Shown in pieces: positions 1 to 6,881 of a DNA stretch of 15,415 nt. Made by a program: the position numbers and the translations under genes. The first letter of the stretch is position 1, and every line of letters starts with the position of its first letter. Origin of the DNA: an uncultured Thalassolituus sp. (GTDB lineage: Bacteria; Pseudomonadota; Gammaproteobacteria; Pseudomonadales; Oceanobacteraceae); NCBI GenBank assembly GCA_913054055.1, contig CAJXIT010000039.1, positions 1 to 15,415 of the forward strand. Reading direction: 5' to 3'. Under the pieces are notes generated by a model. That model was not told the DNA's origin. It did no database searches and was given only the letters and a program-made list of their open reading frames with translations.

Positions 1-488
1 CTGGAAAAACGCGCATGCGCGATATTGTCAAAATTGCGAGTTCTCGCTATTTCGACTGTGATTTTTATAAGTGATTGATTCTGCACGATTATTTTTTCGC
101 AGACCAGTAAAAACGCGCATTATTTTGAAGACTTTTATGGAAATACGCGCACAGTTTGCTTAGTTTTTGCAAATCGTACTGTTTATTAAACCAGTTTTTT
201 TACTGCGGAATATAACGGGTTAATGCTTTGTCGGGCGCAGGGGCACCCTCACTTCTGGTATGACGAAGGTATATTCAAAGGTTCATTTCAAAAGTCAGTC
301 CAGCGTCATGCCCTCATGCTTCTCCTGCTATTTATAGACTCTGTATTAGGCCTGCTCCCCCAGTCTCCCCGCCCCTTAATAAGCCTGACTAATAGTTCCG
401 AATGCAAACAATGAATTTCCTAAATACTGCATTCCATCGTATTCTTAATCTTAGAAATACGAAAAACCTTTAAAACAAGGAATACACC
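1..488. other. Intergenic region upstream of the acyl-CoA dehydrogenase
   Basis: No convincing gene is visible. Short open stretches at the left edge end within about 80 bases and match nothing I recognise. The 12-mer aaaaacgcgcat occurs at 5-16 and 109-120, with a related aaatacgcgcaca at about 141-153. A 7-bp perfect inverted repeat, GAATGCA/TGCATTC, lies at 400-406 and 428-434, about 54 bases before the start codon at 489. The region is a plausible promoter and regulatory area for the downstream gene, but I cannot place a convincing -35/-10 pair. Confidence 0.5.
400..434. promoter_or_regulatory. Candidate operator: 7-bp inverted repeat GAATGCA-N21-TGCATTC
   Basis: The arms at 400-406 and 428-434 are perfectly complementary and separated by 21 bases. 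They lie between the AT-rich leader and the ribosome binding site AAGGA (477-481) of the acyl-CoA dehydrogenase gene. The arrangement could bind a dimeric repressor or form a leader hairpin. No known operator consensus is matched, and a chance repeat is possible. Confidence 0.25.
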
Positions 489-1700
489 ATGGAATTTGAA
501 TACAGCGACAAAGTAAAAGATCTAATCAGCCGCCTTGAAGCCTTTATGGAAGAGCATGTATTGCCCCGTGAACAGGCGTTTTTGGATCATCTTGATACTA
601 CGGATGACCGCTGGAACACTCACCCGATCATTGAAGAGCTTAAGCCAAAGGCGAAAGCCGCTGGCCTTTGGAACTTGTTTTTACCCGACCCTGAGCACGG
701 TGCCGGTCTAAACAACCTTGAATACGCACCACTGGCTGAGATCATGGGCCGTTGCATTTGGTCGTCTGAGATTTTTAACTGCAGCGCCCCCGATACCGGC
801 AATATGGAAGTATTTGCGCAATACGGCTCCCAAGCACAAAAAGACAAATGGTTAACACCCCTATTAAATGGTGAGATTCGCTCGGCCTTTGCCATGACCG
901 AACCGGAAGTGGCGTCCAGTGATGCTACCAACATTGAAACCTCGATTACTCGCGACGGAGATGAGTACGTGATCAATGGTCGTAAGTGGTACATATCCGG
1001 TGCCATGAACAAGCATTGTAAAATCATGATTGTGATGGGCAAAACCGATCCCGATAATGCCAACCGTCACATTCAGCAATCCCAAATTTTAGTGCCAATG
1101 GATACCAAGGGTGTGACCATTGTGCGTCCTATGCAAGTAATGGGCTGGGACGATGCCCCTGAAGGTCACGCTGAAATTATTTTTGATAACGTACGCGTTC
1201 CCGCTGAAAACATTATTTTGGGTGAAGGCCGTGGTTTTGAAATCGCACAAGGCCGTTTAGGGCCTGGCCGTATTCACCACTGCATGCGTTTAATTGGCAT
1301 TGCACAGCGCTCGCTAGAGCTAATGTGTCAGCGTGCTGAAAGCCGTGTGGCATTTGGCCGTAAACTGTCTGATCAAGGTTCGGTACGCGAAGACATTGCC
1401 AAATCCGCCTGTGAAATTGACCAAGCCCGTTTGCTCACTTTAAAAGCAGCCGATGCCATGGATAAGTATGGTAATAAAGCCGCACAAGAAATCATTGCGC
1501 AAATTAAAATTGTGGCGCCAATGATGTGCATCAACGTGGTTGAGCGTGCCATGCAGCTGCACGGTGCCATGGGATTAAGCCAAGATACTTTCTTGCCTCG
1601 TGCTTATTCGTATGCGCGTACCATTCGTTTGGCAGATGGCCCTGATCAAGTGCACATGTCACAGTTAGGCAAACGTTTAGTGAAACGCTATGCGGGTTAA
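489..1700 (+). CDS. Acyl-CoA dehydrogenase family protein, ACAD10/11-like
   Basis: A 403-residue flavoprotein expected to oxidise an acyl-CoA to the 2-enoyl-CoA, passing electrons to electron-transfer flavoprotein in the cytoplasm. Visible landmarks are the FAD/substrate motif FAMTEPEVASSDATNIET (134-151), the RVAFGRKL block (286-292), QLHGAMGLSQD (356-366) and the C-terminal RLADGPDQVH (380-389). Length and full domain order are normal for the family. In classical medium-chain enzymes the catalytic Glu sits in a YEG motif; here the aligned residue is Asp383, as I recall for the ACAD10/11 group, so the substrate may be unusual (possibly a hydroxy-fatty acid derivative; inference). The ATG is supported by AAGGA seven bases upstream. 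The gene appears monocistronic because a hairpin terminator follows at 1725. The enzyme class is certain; the substrate is not. Confidence 0.95.
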   Translation: MEFEYSDKVKDLISRLEAFMEEHVLPREQAFLDHLDTTDDRWNTHPIIEELKPKAKAAGLWNLFLPDPEHGAGLNNLEYAPLAEIMGRCIWSSEIFNCSAPDTGNMEVFAQYGSQAQKDKWLTPLLNGEIRSAFAMTEPEVASSDATNIETSITRDGDEYVINGRKWYISGAMNKHCKIMIVMGKTDPDNANRHIQQSQILVPMDTKGVTIVRPMQVMGWDDAPEGHAEIIFDNVRVPAENIILGEGRGFEIAQGRLGPGRIHHCMRLIGIAQRSLELMCQRAESRVAFGRKLSDQGSVREDIAKSACEIDQARLLTLKAADAMDKYGNKAAQEIIAQIKIVAPMMCINVVERAMQLHGAMGLSQDTFLPRAYSYARTIRLADGPDQVHMSQLGKRLVKRYAG

Positions 1701-1724
1701 TAAACCATTTAAGCTGTAACAAAG

Positions 1725-1755
1725 AAGGCGCGACTGAAAAGTTAGCGCCTTTTTT
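1725..1755 (+). terminator. Rho-independent terminator after the acyl-CoA dehydrogenase gene
   Basis: AAGGCGC (1725-1731) pairs with GCGCCTT (1745-1751), and ACT-GAAA-AGT can close within the loop. A T run (1750-1755) follows directly. The position 25 bases after the stop codon fits. The minus strand has only a weak T run, so service to the convergent lipase gene is doubtful. Confidence 0.85.
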
Positions 1756-1801
1756 GTAATTGTGTCCCGCCCTGAAATAAGCTGTTAATAACCGCTACTA
1801 G

Positions 1802-2656
1802 TTAATCTAATGATAATCCAAATATACTGATACCGGTTTTATAAGGCACCTGTTTCGCATTTTCTAATTTGGTATTTATTAAATTTAAATAGGTAGTCAT
1901 TTTATGTGCGTTTAAATTTTTCTCACTGGGTAATACTGACACGATTTTAGTAGCCCGCATCATACTTTTTAAGCCATTGGTTAATGCAAACTGTTCACCA
2001 TCCATTAAAATTAACTCTTCACCGTTGTGCCAATAAATATCCAGTTCTTTTAATTGAAACGGACTTAACGGTGGCACCAAGGGCACAATGTCTTCGGTGG
2101 TCACAACTCGAGTGAGTGGTAAGTTTGAATACTGTTGCGCGCCACCTACATTGGTAACCTTTGGCTGACCGAATGTAATAATGGAGGCTAGCTGATAACC
2201 TTCTTGCTTAAGGTACATACCCAATAGCAATGCCACAGCGCCACCTAAACTATGGCCTGTGGTTTGAATAGGCTGATCTTTTTTAATGCTAGATTGCAAA
2301 TCGTGATAAACCGCCAGCGCGGCACTAGAAAAACCTTGATGCACTTGAATGCCAAGCTGAGTGTCTTGTTTTAAATTAACATCAAGATCAACCATTACAT
2401 TTTGCACGTTAGCGGTGCCGCGTATGGCCACAGTTTGAACGCCGTTTACATGTGTTAAAAAATAACTTACCTGAGTAGCAGGCAGTAACTTGTGTTTCAC
2501 CAGTTCAAAATTATCCGCTTTTAATATAGCCGCCAGCTCTTCTGCTGGTGCATAAGCCGCGTTTGCTAACTGGGCCTGCTGTTTAATTATTGAAAAGCTA
2601 GGTGTGGCATTAACCCATGCCGAACACACTACTAACAGGCTTAAGATCCATTTCAT
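1802..2656 (-). CDS. Secreted class 3 lipase (Lipase_3 family)
   Basis: A 284-residue serine esterase/lipase, probably exported to hydrolyse acylglycerols or related esters. Residues 1-17 form a Sec signal peptide (charged start, hydrophobic core, VNA-type cleavage site). The nucleophile elbow TTGHSLGG places the catalytic Ser at 136. The acid is Asp189 in TTEDIVPLVPP, a sequence pattern typical of class 3 lipases. The best catalytic His is His251 in NAHKMTTYL, matching the family's H-x3-Y pattern; His210 (YWH) is a less likely alternative. The start codon is preceded by GGA about eight bases upstream. A bidirectional-looking hairpin at 2732-2754 separates it from the next minus-strand gene, so it probably has its own promoter. 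The family call is firm; the substrate is unknown. Confidence 0.93.
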   Translation of the reverse strand: MKWILSLLVVCSAWVNATPSFSIIKQQAQLANAAYAPAEELAAILKADNFELVKHKLLPATQVSYFLTHVNGVQTVAIRGTANVQNVMVDLDVNLKQDTQLGIQVHQGFSSAALAVYHDLQSSIKKDQPIQTTGHSLGGAVALLLGMYLKQEGYQLASIITFGQPKVTNVGGAQQYSNLPLTRVVTTEDIVPLVPPLSPFQLKELDIYWHNGEELILMDGEQFALTNGLKSMMRATKIVSVLPSEKNLNAHKMTTYLNLINTKLENAKQVPYKTGISIFGLSLD

Positions 2657-2731
2657 CGTTTATTTCCAAACCTTTAAGTGAAGGCCGCACTTTACCTTAA
2701 ACCTGCTGCTTCAGACAAATGTGACAGGCAC

Positions 2732-2754
2732 AAAAAAAGGGCCGAAGCCCTTTT
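2732..2754 (-). terminator. Rho-independent terminator after the DUF6172 gene
   Basis: AAAAGGGC (2735-2742) and GCCCTTTT (2747-2754) form an 8-bp stem closed by a CGAA loop. Read on the minus strand, the stem is followed by seven T residues. It lies 45 bases after the stop codon of the DUF6172 gene (2799) and should insulate the lipase gene from it. Confidence 0.9.
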
Positions 2755-2798
2755 GATTTAACCCTGCGGTATATCTAGCAGCAATCAATCGTACACAG

Positions 2799-3086
2799 TT
2801 ATTGCTGAACGTTACGTGTGGCTGGGCGAGCAATGATTTCTAGATAGAAAGACTCTAGCTCTAGCTCCACTGCACGATCAATGCATTTATTGATTTCTGC
2901 CACGTGAATCTCGCTGGCATCGGCTTCTGTTGCACCGTACTGGCAATCAAAATCCCAGTAGTCTGCGTCACCCGGTAATTGTTTATTACGCTCTCTCTTA
3001 AGGTATTTCTTAACATCGTGTTTGATAGAATCAACAAGACGGGCTGGCTTCAACTTTGGATGAGATAGCGCGATGGTTTTTTTCAT
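2799..3086 (-). CDS. DUF6172 family small protein
   Basis: A 95-residue soluble protein. The pattern MKKT-x3-SHPKLKPARLVDSIKHDVKKYLKRER followed by WDFDCQYG and HVAEINKCID is, from memory, that of the DUF6172 family of short proteobacterial proteins without an assigned function. The N-terminal third is rich in Lys/Arg and probably helical; there is no signal peptide or membrane segment. The whole family length appears to be present. It is followed by its own terminator at 2732-2754 and preceded by a 199-bp gap, so it is likely a single-gene unit. A basic helix could suggest nucleic-acid binding, but nothing in the sequence establishes that. Recognition is fairly sure; function is unknown. Confidence 0.85.
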   Translation of the reverse strand: MKKTIALSHPKLKPARLVDSIKHDVKKYLKRERNKQLPGDADYWDFDCQYGATEADASEIHVAEINKCIDRAVELELESFYLEIIARPATRNVQQ

Positions 3087-3184
3087 GGGGACCTACAAGG
3101 AAAAATACTGATAGACCTAAATATAGGCCAATTCCGGCATTTTACGTTATTTAACCGGCATAGGCGACATACTTGATCAGCATA

Positions 3185-3200
3185 TTCCCTGTTCAGGGAA
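3185..3200. promoter_or_regulatory. Perfect inverted repeat TTCCCTG-TT-CAGGGAA
   Basis: A 16-base palindrome with 7-bp arms and a 2-base centre, in the 199-bp gap between the DUF6172 gene start (3086) and the metalloprotease stop (3286). It lacks a T run on either strand, so it does not look like a terminator. The position, 99 bases upstream of the DUF6172 start, fits an operator for that gene. The regulator is unknown. Confidence 0.35.
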
Positions 3201-3285
3201 GTTAATTAGCTTTCTACCATCAATATAGGCATCCATAAATAACAGTCAGTGCTACTTTAGGGGCATTTAGAGCAACTAAGGGCAA

Positions 3286-4635
3286 TCAAGGCGCCTCCGC
3301 CACCACTTTAATGGTGCGAGTAAACGCATCACTGTCGCCAGTGTCGTCTTGCACGGTTAAGGTCACCGTATACTTGCCAGCTTGTGTATAGGTGTGCACT
3401 GGGTTTTGTGTACTGGCGCGGGTGCCGTCTGCAAAGTCCCAATTCCAAGCATTCACTTGCCCTGTGCTGATACTGGTATCCGATAGGTTGATCGATAAAT
3501 GATGTTTCTCATAGGTGTAATGACTGAGAACCCCTTCATCAAACAGTTTTATTTTTACGGCTTTAAATGCCGCCACCACATCCGTTTGTGATAAACCTAA
3601 TTTGCTTGCCGAGCTATAAATACACTGGGCCGCTTGCGGTAAAGTGGTGGTAGGCACCCAGCAAGTACGCGCCGCATCCAGATACACCTTATAGGCGGTT
3701 TCTATACCCCATGTTTGTGTTAACAAATAAAAGGGGTAGGTCATCATGCCGATGCGTTGATAATAGTTGTCTGCATCGTCGTAATCTAAATAACTGGCAA
3801 TGGCGCCGTATTCGGTTTCAATTTGATTAAGGTAGCGCGCATAGTAATAAAGCTTTTCACCATGTATCCAATTATTGCTGTGCCCTGTGAATTCATACTT
3901 AGCCATCAACCCAGATATGTCGCCAAATACTTCGTGCAACGTTCTTGCATCGGAACTGAGGCTTTGATCAAAGCCATCCAGTTGTGAAATGCGATTTAAC
4001 ACACCGTGACCAATTTCATGGGCCACCACATCTAAAAACAAAGTGGAATAAAAGAACGGTACGGCGTCAGAAAAATTTGCGTAAGCGCCATCCCAATAGG
4101 CGTAATCTCGAGAGCGACTTGCATAGTGCACTCGCAATCGAATTTTGTCATGTAAAGGTGGTTCGCCTAAATATTTTACATACATGTCATAAGTCAGACT
4201 GCCGTAAAACATGGCATCGTTAACGCTTGAGTACGTCCAGATATACTCATCATCCATGACCTTGCGGTAATCACTGTAAGGTGATTCATCACACTCAAAT
4301 GCGTAAGGGGGAAACGCAGATTCATCAGCGTGATTAGAAGGCCTTGGTGATGGTAATGCATGCCAGGCTTCATCTTGTTCGTTATGCATGTCCACCACTT
4401 GCACAAGTCCATTGTCAAAAGTACACACGCCATTTTCCCGCGTAACGGAAAGCAATGGCCGATCCTCACCGTCGTATTGCCATTGCTCTTCTTCGTCACC
4501 ACCCGGTCCGGCAAGCCACGCATTGCCGGTAAACTCAGGGCCGTAAGACTTGTCTTCCGGTTTAGAGTCACTGCCGCAAGCAGCCAAACCGAATAGCATA
4601 CACATAAGCGTGGCGCGCTTACCTAACCCTAACAT
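3286..4635 (-). CDS. M4-like (thermolysin-type) metalloprotease lipoprotein with C-terminal PKD domain; possibly inactive
   Basis: A 449-residue lipoprotein: residues 1-19 are a signal ending in the lipobox LAAC, with lipidated Cys20. The core has thermolysin hallmarks: YWDGAYANFSDA, VVAHEIGHG (zinc ligands His206 and His210, Glu207), and LHEVFGD with zinc ligand Glu235 and Asp239. The C-terminal helical lobe (FYLL...WVPTTTLPQAAQC...LGL) also fits M4. A PKD domain follows at about 378-446 (WDFADG, HTYTQAGKYTVTLTV). Gapless alignment to the VHxSSGVxxxAFYLL segment of vibriolysins puts Tyr292 at the thermolysin His231 position, while the preceding Asp226 equivalent is kept (Asp287). No FTP/PepSY propeptide is seen. 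The start at 4635 was chosen because AAGGA (4643-4647) lies seven bases upstream; an in-frame ATG at 4656 would add seven residues but lacks such a site. The fold is confident; activity is uncertain. Confidence 0.88.
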   Translation of the reverse strand: MLGLGKRATLMCMLFGLAACGSDSKPEDKSYGPEFTGNAWLAGPGGDEEEQWQYDGEDRPLLSVTRENGVCTFDNGLVQVVDMHNEQDEAWHALPSPRPSNHADESAFPPYAFECDESPYSDYRKVMDDEYIWTYSSVNDAMFYGSLTYDMYVKYLGEPPLHDKIRLRVHYASRSRDYAYWDGAYANFSDAVPFFYSTLFLDVVAHEIGHGVLNRISQLDGFDQSLSSDARTLHEVFGDISGLMAKYEFTGHSNNWIHGEKLYYYARYLNQIETEYGAIASYLDYDDADNYYQRIGMMTYPFYLLTQTWGIETAYKVYLDAARTCWVPTTTLPQAAQCIYSSASKLGLSQTDVVAAFKAVKIKLFDEGVLSHYTYEKHHLSINLSDTSISTGQVNAWNWDFADGTRASTQNPVHTYTQAGKYTVTLTVQDDTGDSDAFTRTIKVVAEAP

Positions 4636-4841
4636 CATCCATTCCTTACCATCCATTCAAACTAAGCATCCATTAATACGGCTTACTCGCTGCCTATTTA
4701 CCACTATTCCATCAGTACAATGTTTACTTTTCTGAACTGACAAATTTTGGGCCAAAGCAATATACCAGAAAGCAGCCCTCAACAATCCGTCAGGAGTTGC
4801 ACCACACTTTTCCATTATCGCACTTAATCCTTTTAACCATT

Positions 4842-5768
4842 TTAATGATTAGAAACCGATTTCAATGATGCTATAAACTGGCTGAAATCTTTTACGGATT
4901 GTTGCGGCACTTCTTCCATGGGCAAGTGCCCCACATTGGCATAGGTCACTAACATTGAGCCGGCAATATCGGCTTTAAAGCGATGGGCGTTTTCCACCGG
5001 AAAGAAGGTATCTTCTTCCCCCCAAAGAATTAAACTGGGCACAGCTACTTGCTTGATTAAGTGCCCATCTTTATCTAAACGGGCTTTCACACGTTGAGTA
5101 AATGACACTAGGTTGCCCGGATAGCGCGATAATTCAAAATATCGATCCACTAATACGTCACTTACCATGGCGGGGTTAAAATACACATCTTTTAATCCGG
5201 TTTCATACATAAACCTAGGGGATACATGTTGCATGATTGTATCCATAATTGGCCATTGCCCCATTTGAATAGCGGGCGGCCACGATGCTTGTGGATAGCC
5301 TAATGCGTTCATTAACGTTAAAGAATTCACTTGTTTAGGAAAGTCCATGGCGTATTGCCAAGCAATGCGTCCACCCAGTGAACTGCCAGCCAAATGCGCA
5401 CGTTCAATATTGAGCGCGTGTAAAAACTGGGATAGAAACGTCACATCATCACTCACTTCATAGCGATGATTGTGGTCAGGGCCAGTTAAACCAAAACCCG
5501 GTAAGTCCATGCGTATCACACGATACTGTTTCTTTAAGCTTTGGGTCCAAGCATCCCAGGTGTGTAAAGATGACGCGGTACCATGAAGTAAAATAACCAC
5601 AGGCCCTTCACCTTCGTCTCGATAGTGCACACGATTGCCATCTACCTGAATAAACTTGGAAGCTTGATCTGTGTATTTGTTTTCAATCCATTGGCGATCA
5701 TGAGGAAAGCCACACGCTGCCAATGTTAAGATACAAAGCACTAATAAAATCTTTTGTGATATATTCAC
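4842..5768 (-). CDS. Alpha/beta-hydrolase lipoprotein
   Basis: A 308-residue alpha/beta-hydrolase anchored as a lipoprotein (signal 1-18, lipobox LAAC, Cys19). Fold landmarks are the oxyanion motif HGT (62-64), DLPGFGLT (88-95), the nucleophile elbow GSSLGG with Ser130, the acid Asp253 in WGEEDTFFP, and His281 in NVGHLPMEE, giving a complete triad. It resembles haloperoxidase/hydroxymuconate-hydrolase-type enzymes, so an esterase, lipase or C-C hydrolase activity is possible; the substrate cannot be read from the sequence. The start codon is GTG, with TAAGGTG a few bases upstream and no better in-frame ATG. An AraC-family gene diverges from its 5' end across about 100 bp, so local control by that regulator is likely (inference). 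Confidence 0.92.
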   Translation of the reverse strand: MNISQKILLVLCILTLAACGFPHDRQWIENKYTDQASKFIQVDGNRVHYRDEGEGPVVILLHGTASSLHTWDAWTQSLKKQYRVIRMDLPGFGLTGPDHNHRYEVSDDVTFLSQFLHALNIERAHLAGSSLGGRIAWQYAMDFPKQVNSLTLMNALGYPQASWPPAIQMGQWPIMDTIMQHVSPRFMYETGLKDVYFNPAMVSDVLVDRYFELSRYPGNLVSFTQRVKARLDKDGHLIKQVAVPSLILWGEEDTFFPVENAHRFKADIAGSMLVTYANVGHLPMEEVPQQSVKDFSQFIASLKSVSNH

Positions 5769-5774
5769 AGCATC

Positions 5775-5832
5775 ACCTTAGGTCATTATTCAAAACCTAA
5801 GGGTAAATAAAGCCTTAAAACATACCTAGGTA
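5775..5832. promoter_or_regulatory. Three CCTWAGG-type palindromes between the hydrolase and AraC genes
   Basis: CCTTAGG (5776-5782, within ACCTTAGGT), CCTAAGG (5796-5802) and the 10-base palindrome TACCTAGGTA (5823-5832) fill the short divergent gap. The first two centres are 20 bases apart, close to two helical turns. This is a plausible operator array for the neighbouring AraC-type regulator or another factor. No experimental consensus is matched. Confidence 0.35.
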
Positions 5833-5867
5833 CTCAGGTAACGAAGCACTGTCCATTGGTAACAATT

Positions 5868-6881
5868 ATGTCCACACAATTCCATACTGTTTCAATGGCA
5901 GCGGCTTTAGACGTGATACAGGCTGCACTAGATCATAAGGCCATCTCAGAGCAATACTTAACTGAATTAAACATTGATGCCCACATGCTGCAAGACCCCA
6001 GTGTGCGCATTCCTGAAACCAGCTTGATTGATTTGTGGCATGCACTAGAGCAGCACCCCAAATGTGATGGCATTGGATTAAAAATTGGACAAATTATCAA
6101 CCCCAACGCAAAAGGCTTGCTGGCCAGTTGGGTCAGTCAAACCCATTCCCTAAGAGACGCACTGAATACATTTATTGATAACATTGCTTTGATGAACCCC
6201 TCTGAACACTGGCAACTTAAAGAACAACAAAATCAGTGTGAATTAACGTTTGAACTCCCTCAACAAAAACACTATTCACACCTAGCGATCGAGCGCAGCA
6301 TGAGCGCAATGATTACTTGGGCACGCTTTCTAAGTGGCGATCAATTCCATTTGCAATCCGCCTGCTTTCATTTTTCAACACCCAATTATGAGCCGCTGTT
6401 TAAACACGCCTTTAATTGTGAATTACATTTCAACCACACTCACAATTGCTTGGTGTTTGATGCTCACTTATTAGACTTGCCAGTGATCAGCAGCAACCAT
6501 TTACTTAAAGCATTAATTGAACAGCAGGCTTTGGCGGCCCTGAATACAATTAATACCAAAAAAAGCATCATTGAACAGGTGTCGGAGATTATTCATCAAA
6601 GATTAAATGCGGCAGAGGCTATCAACATTGATGTCATGTGTTCTGTGCTTGCCCTTAGTCGGCAAACCTTGTACCGAGAACTAAAAAAATACGATACAGA
6701 TTTTCAAAGTATTTATGATGAAATAAGAAAAGCAGAAGCCATGAAACTATTAAAGCAAGACGCTCTTAAAATGGAGTCCATCAGCTTACACTTAGGCTTC
6801 AAAGATAACAGCAGTTTTTACAAAGCCTTTAAGCGCTGGCACGGCATGACACCCACACAATTCAAACAACAAAATAGTTAA
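5868..6881 (+). CDS. AraC-family transcriptional regulator with Arabinose_bd-type N-terminal domain
   Basis: A 337-residue regulator. The N-terminal part (about 12-195) matches the ligand-binding domain type found in OruR-like AraC proteins (SLIDLWHALEQ...GIGLKIGQIINPNAKGLLASWV). The C-terminal AraC DNA-binding domain has two HTH units at about 253-274 (LALSRQTLYRELKKY) and 302-324 (ISLHLGFKDNSSFYKAFKRW), ending in the signature WHGMTPTQF. It should bind a small effector and activate or repress nearby genes. The divergent alpha/beta-hydrolase is the obvious candidate target, given the repeated palindromes between them. ATG at 5868 is preferred; an in-frame TTG at 5856 would add four residues, and neither start has a strong Shine-Dalgarno. 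Its stop overlaps that of the convergent methyltransferase gene. The effector is unknown. Confidence 0.93.
   Translation: MSTQFHTVSMAAALDVIQAALDHKAISEQYLTELNIDAHMLQDPSVRIPETSLIDLWHALEQHPKCDGIGLKIGQIINPNAKGLLASWVSQTHSLRDALNTFIDNIALMNPSEHWQLKEQQNQCELTFELPQQKHYSHLAIERSMSAMITWARFLSGDQFHLQSACFHFSTPNYEPLFKHAFNCELHFNHTHNCLVFDAHLLDLPVISSNHLLKALIEQQALAALNTINTKKSIIEQVSEIIHQRLNAAEAINIDVMCSVLALSRQTLYRELKKYDTDFQSIYDEIRKAEAMKLLKQDALKMESISLHLGFKDNSSFYKAFKRWHGMTPTQFKQQNS

Noticed and set aside
223..414. 63-codon open frame in the first intergenic region
   Set aside because: No family resemblance, no convincing ribosome binding site, and a composition rich in Leu, Pro and Ser like non-coding DNA.
620..1085. 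Minus-strand open frames inside the acyl-CoA dehydrogenase gene
   Set aside because: They are antisense shadows of a clearly coding frame and show no protein motif.
4194..4571. 125-codon open frame inside the metalloprotease gene, another frame
   Set aside because: The overlapping frame has unmistakable M4 and lipoprotein features; this one has none.
4636..4656. Upstream ATG at 4656 as start of the metalloprotease
   Set aside because: The strong AAGGA site falls between that ATG and the one at 4635, and the later start gives a compact lipoprotein signal.
5856..5867. TTG start for the AraC gene
   Set aside because: It adds only four residues with no better ribosome binding site; the ATG at 5868 is preferred.
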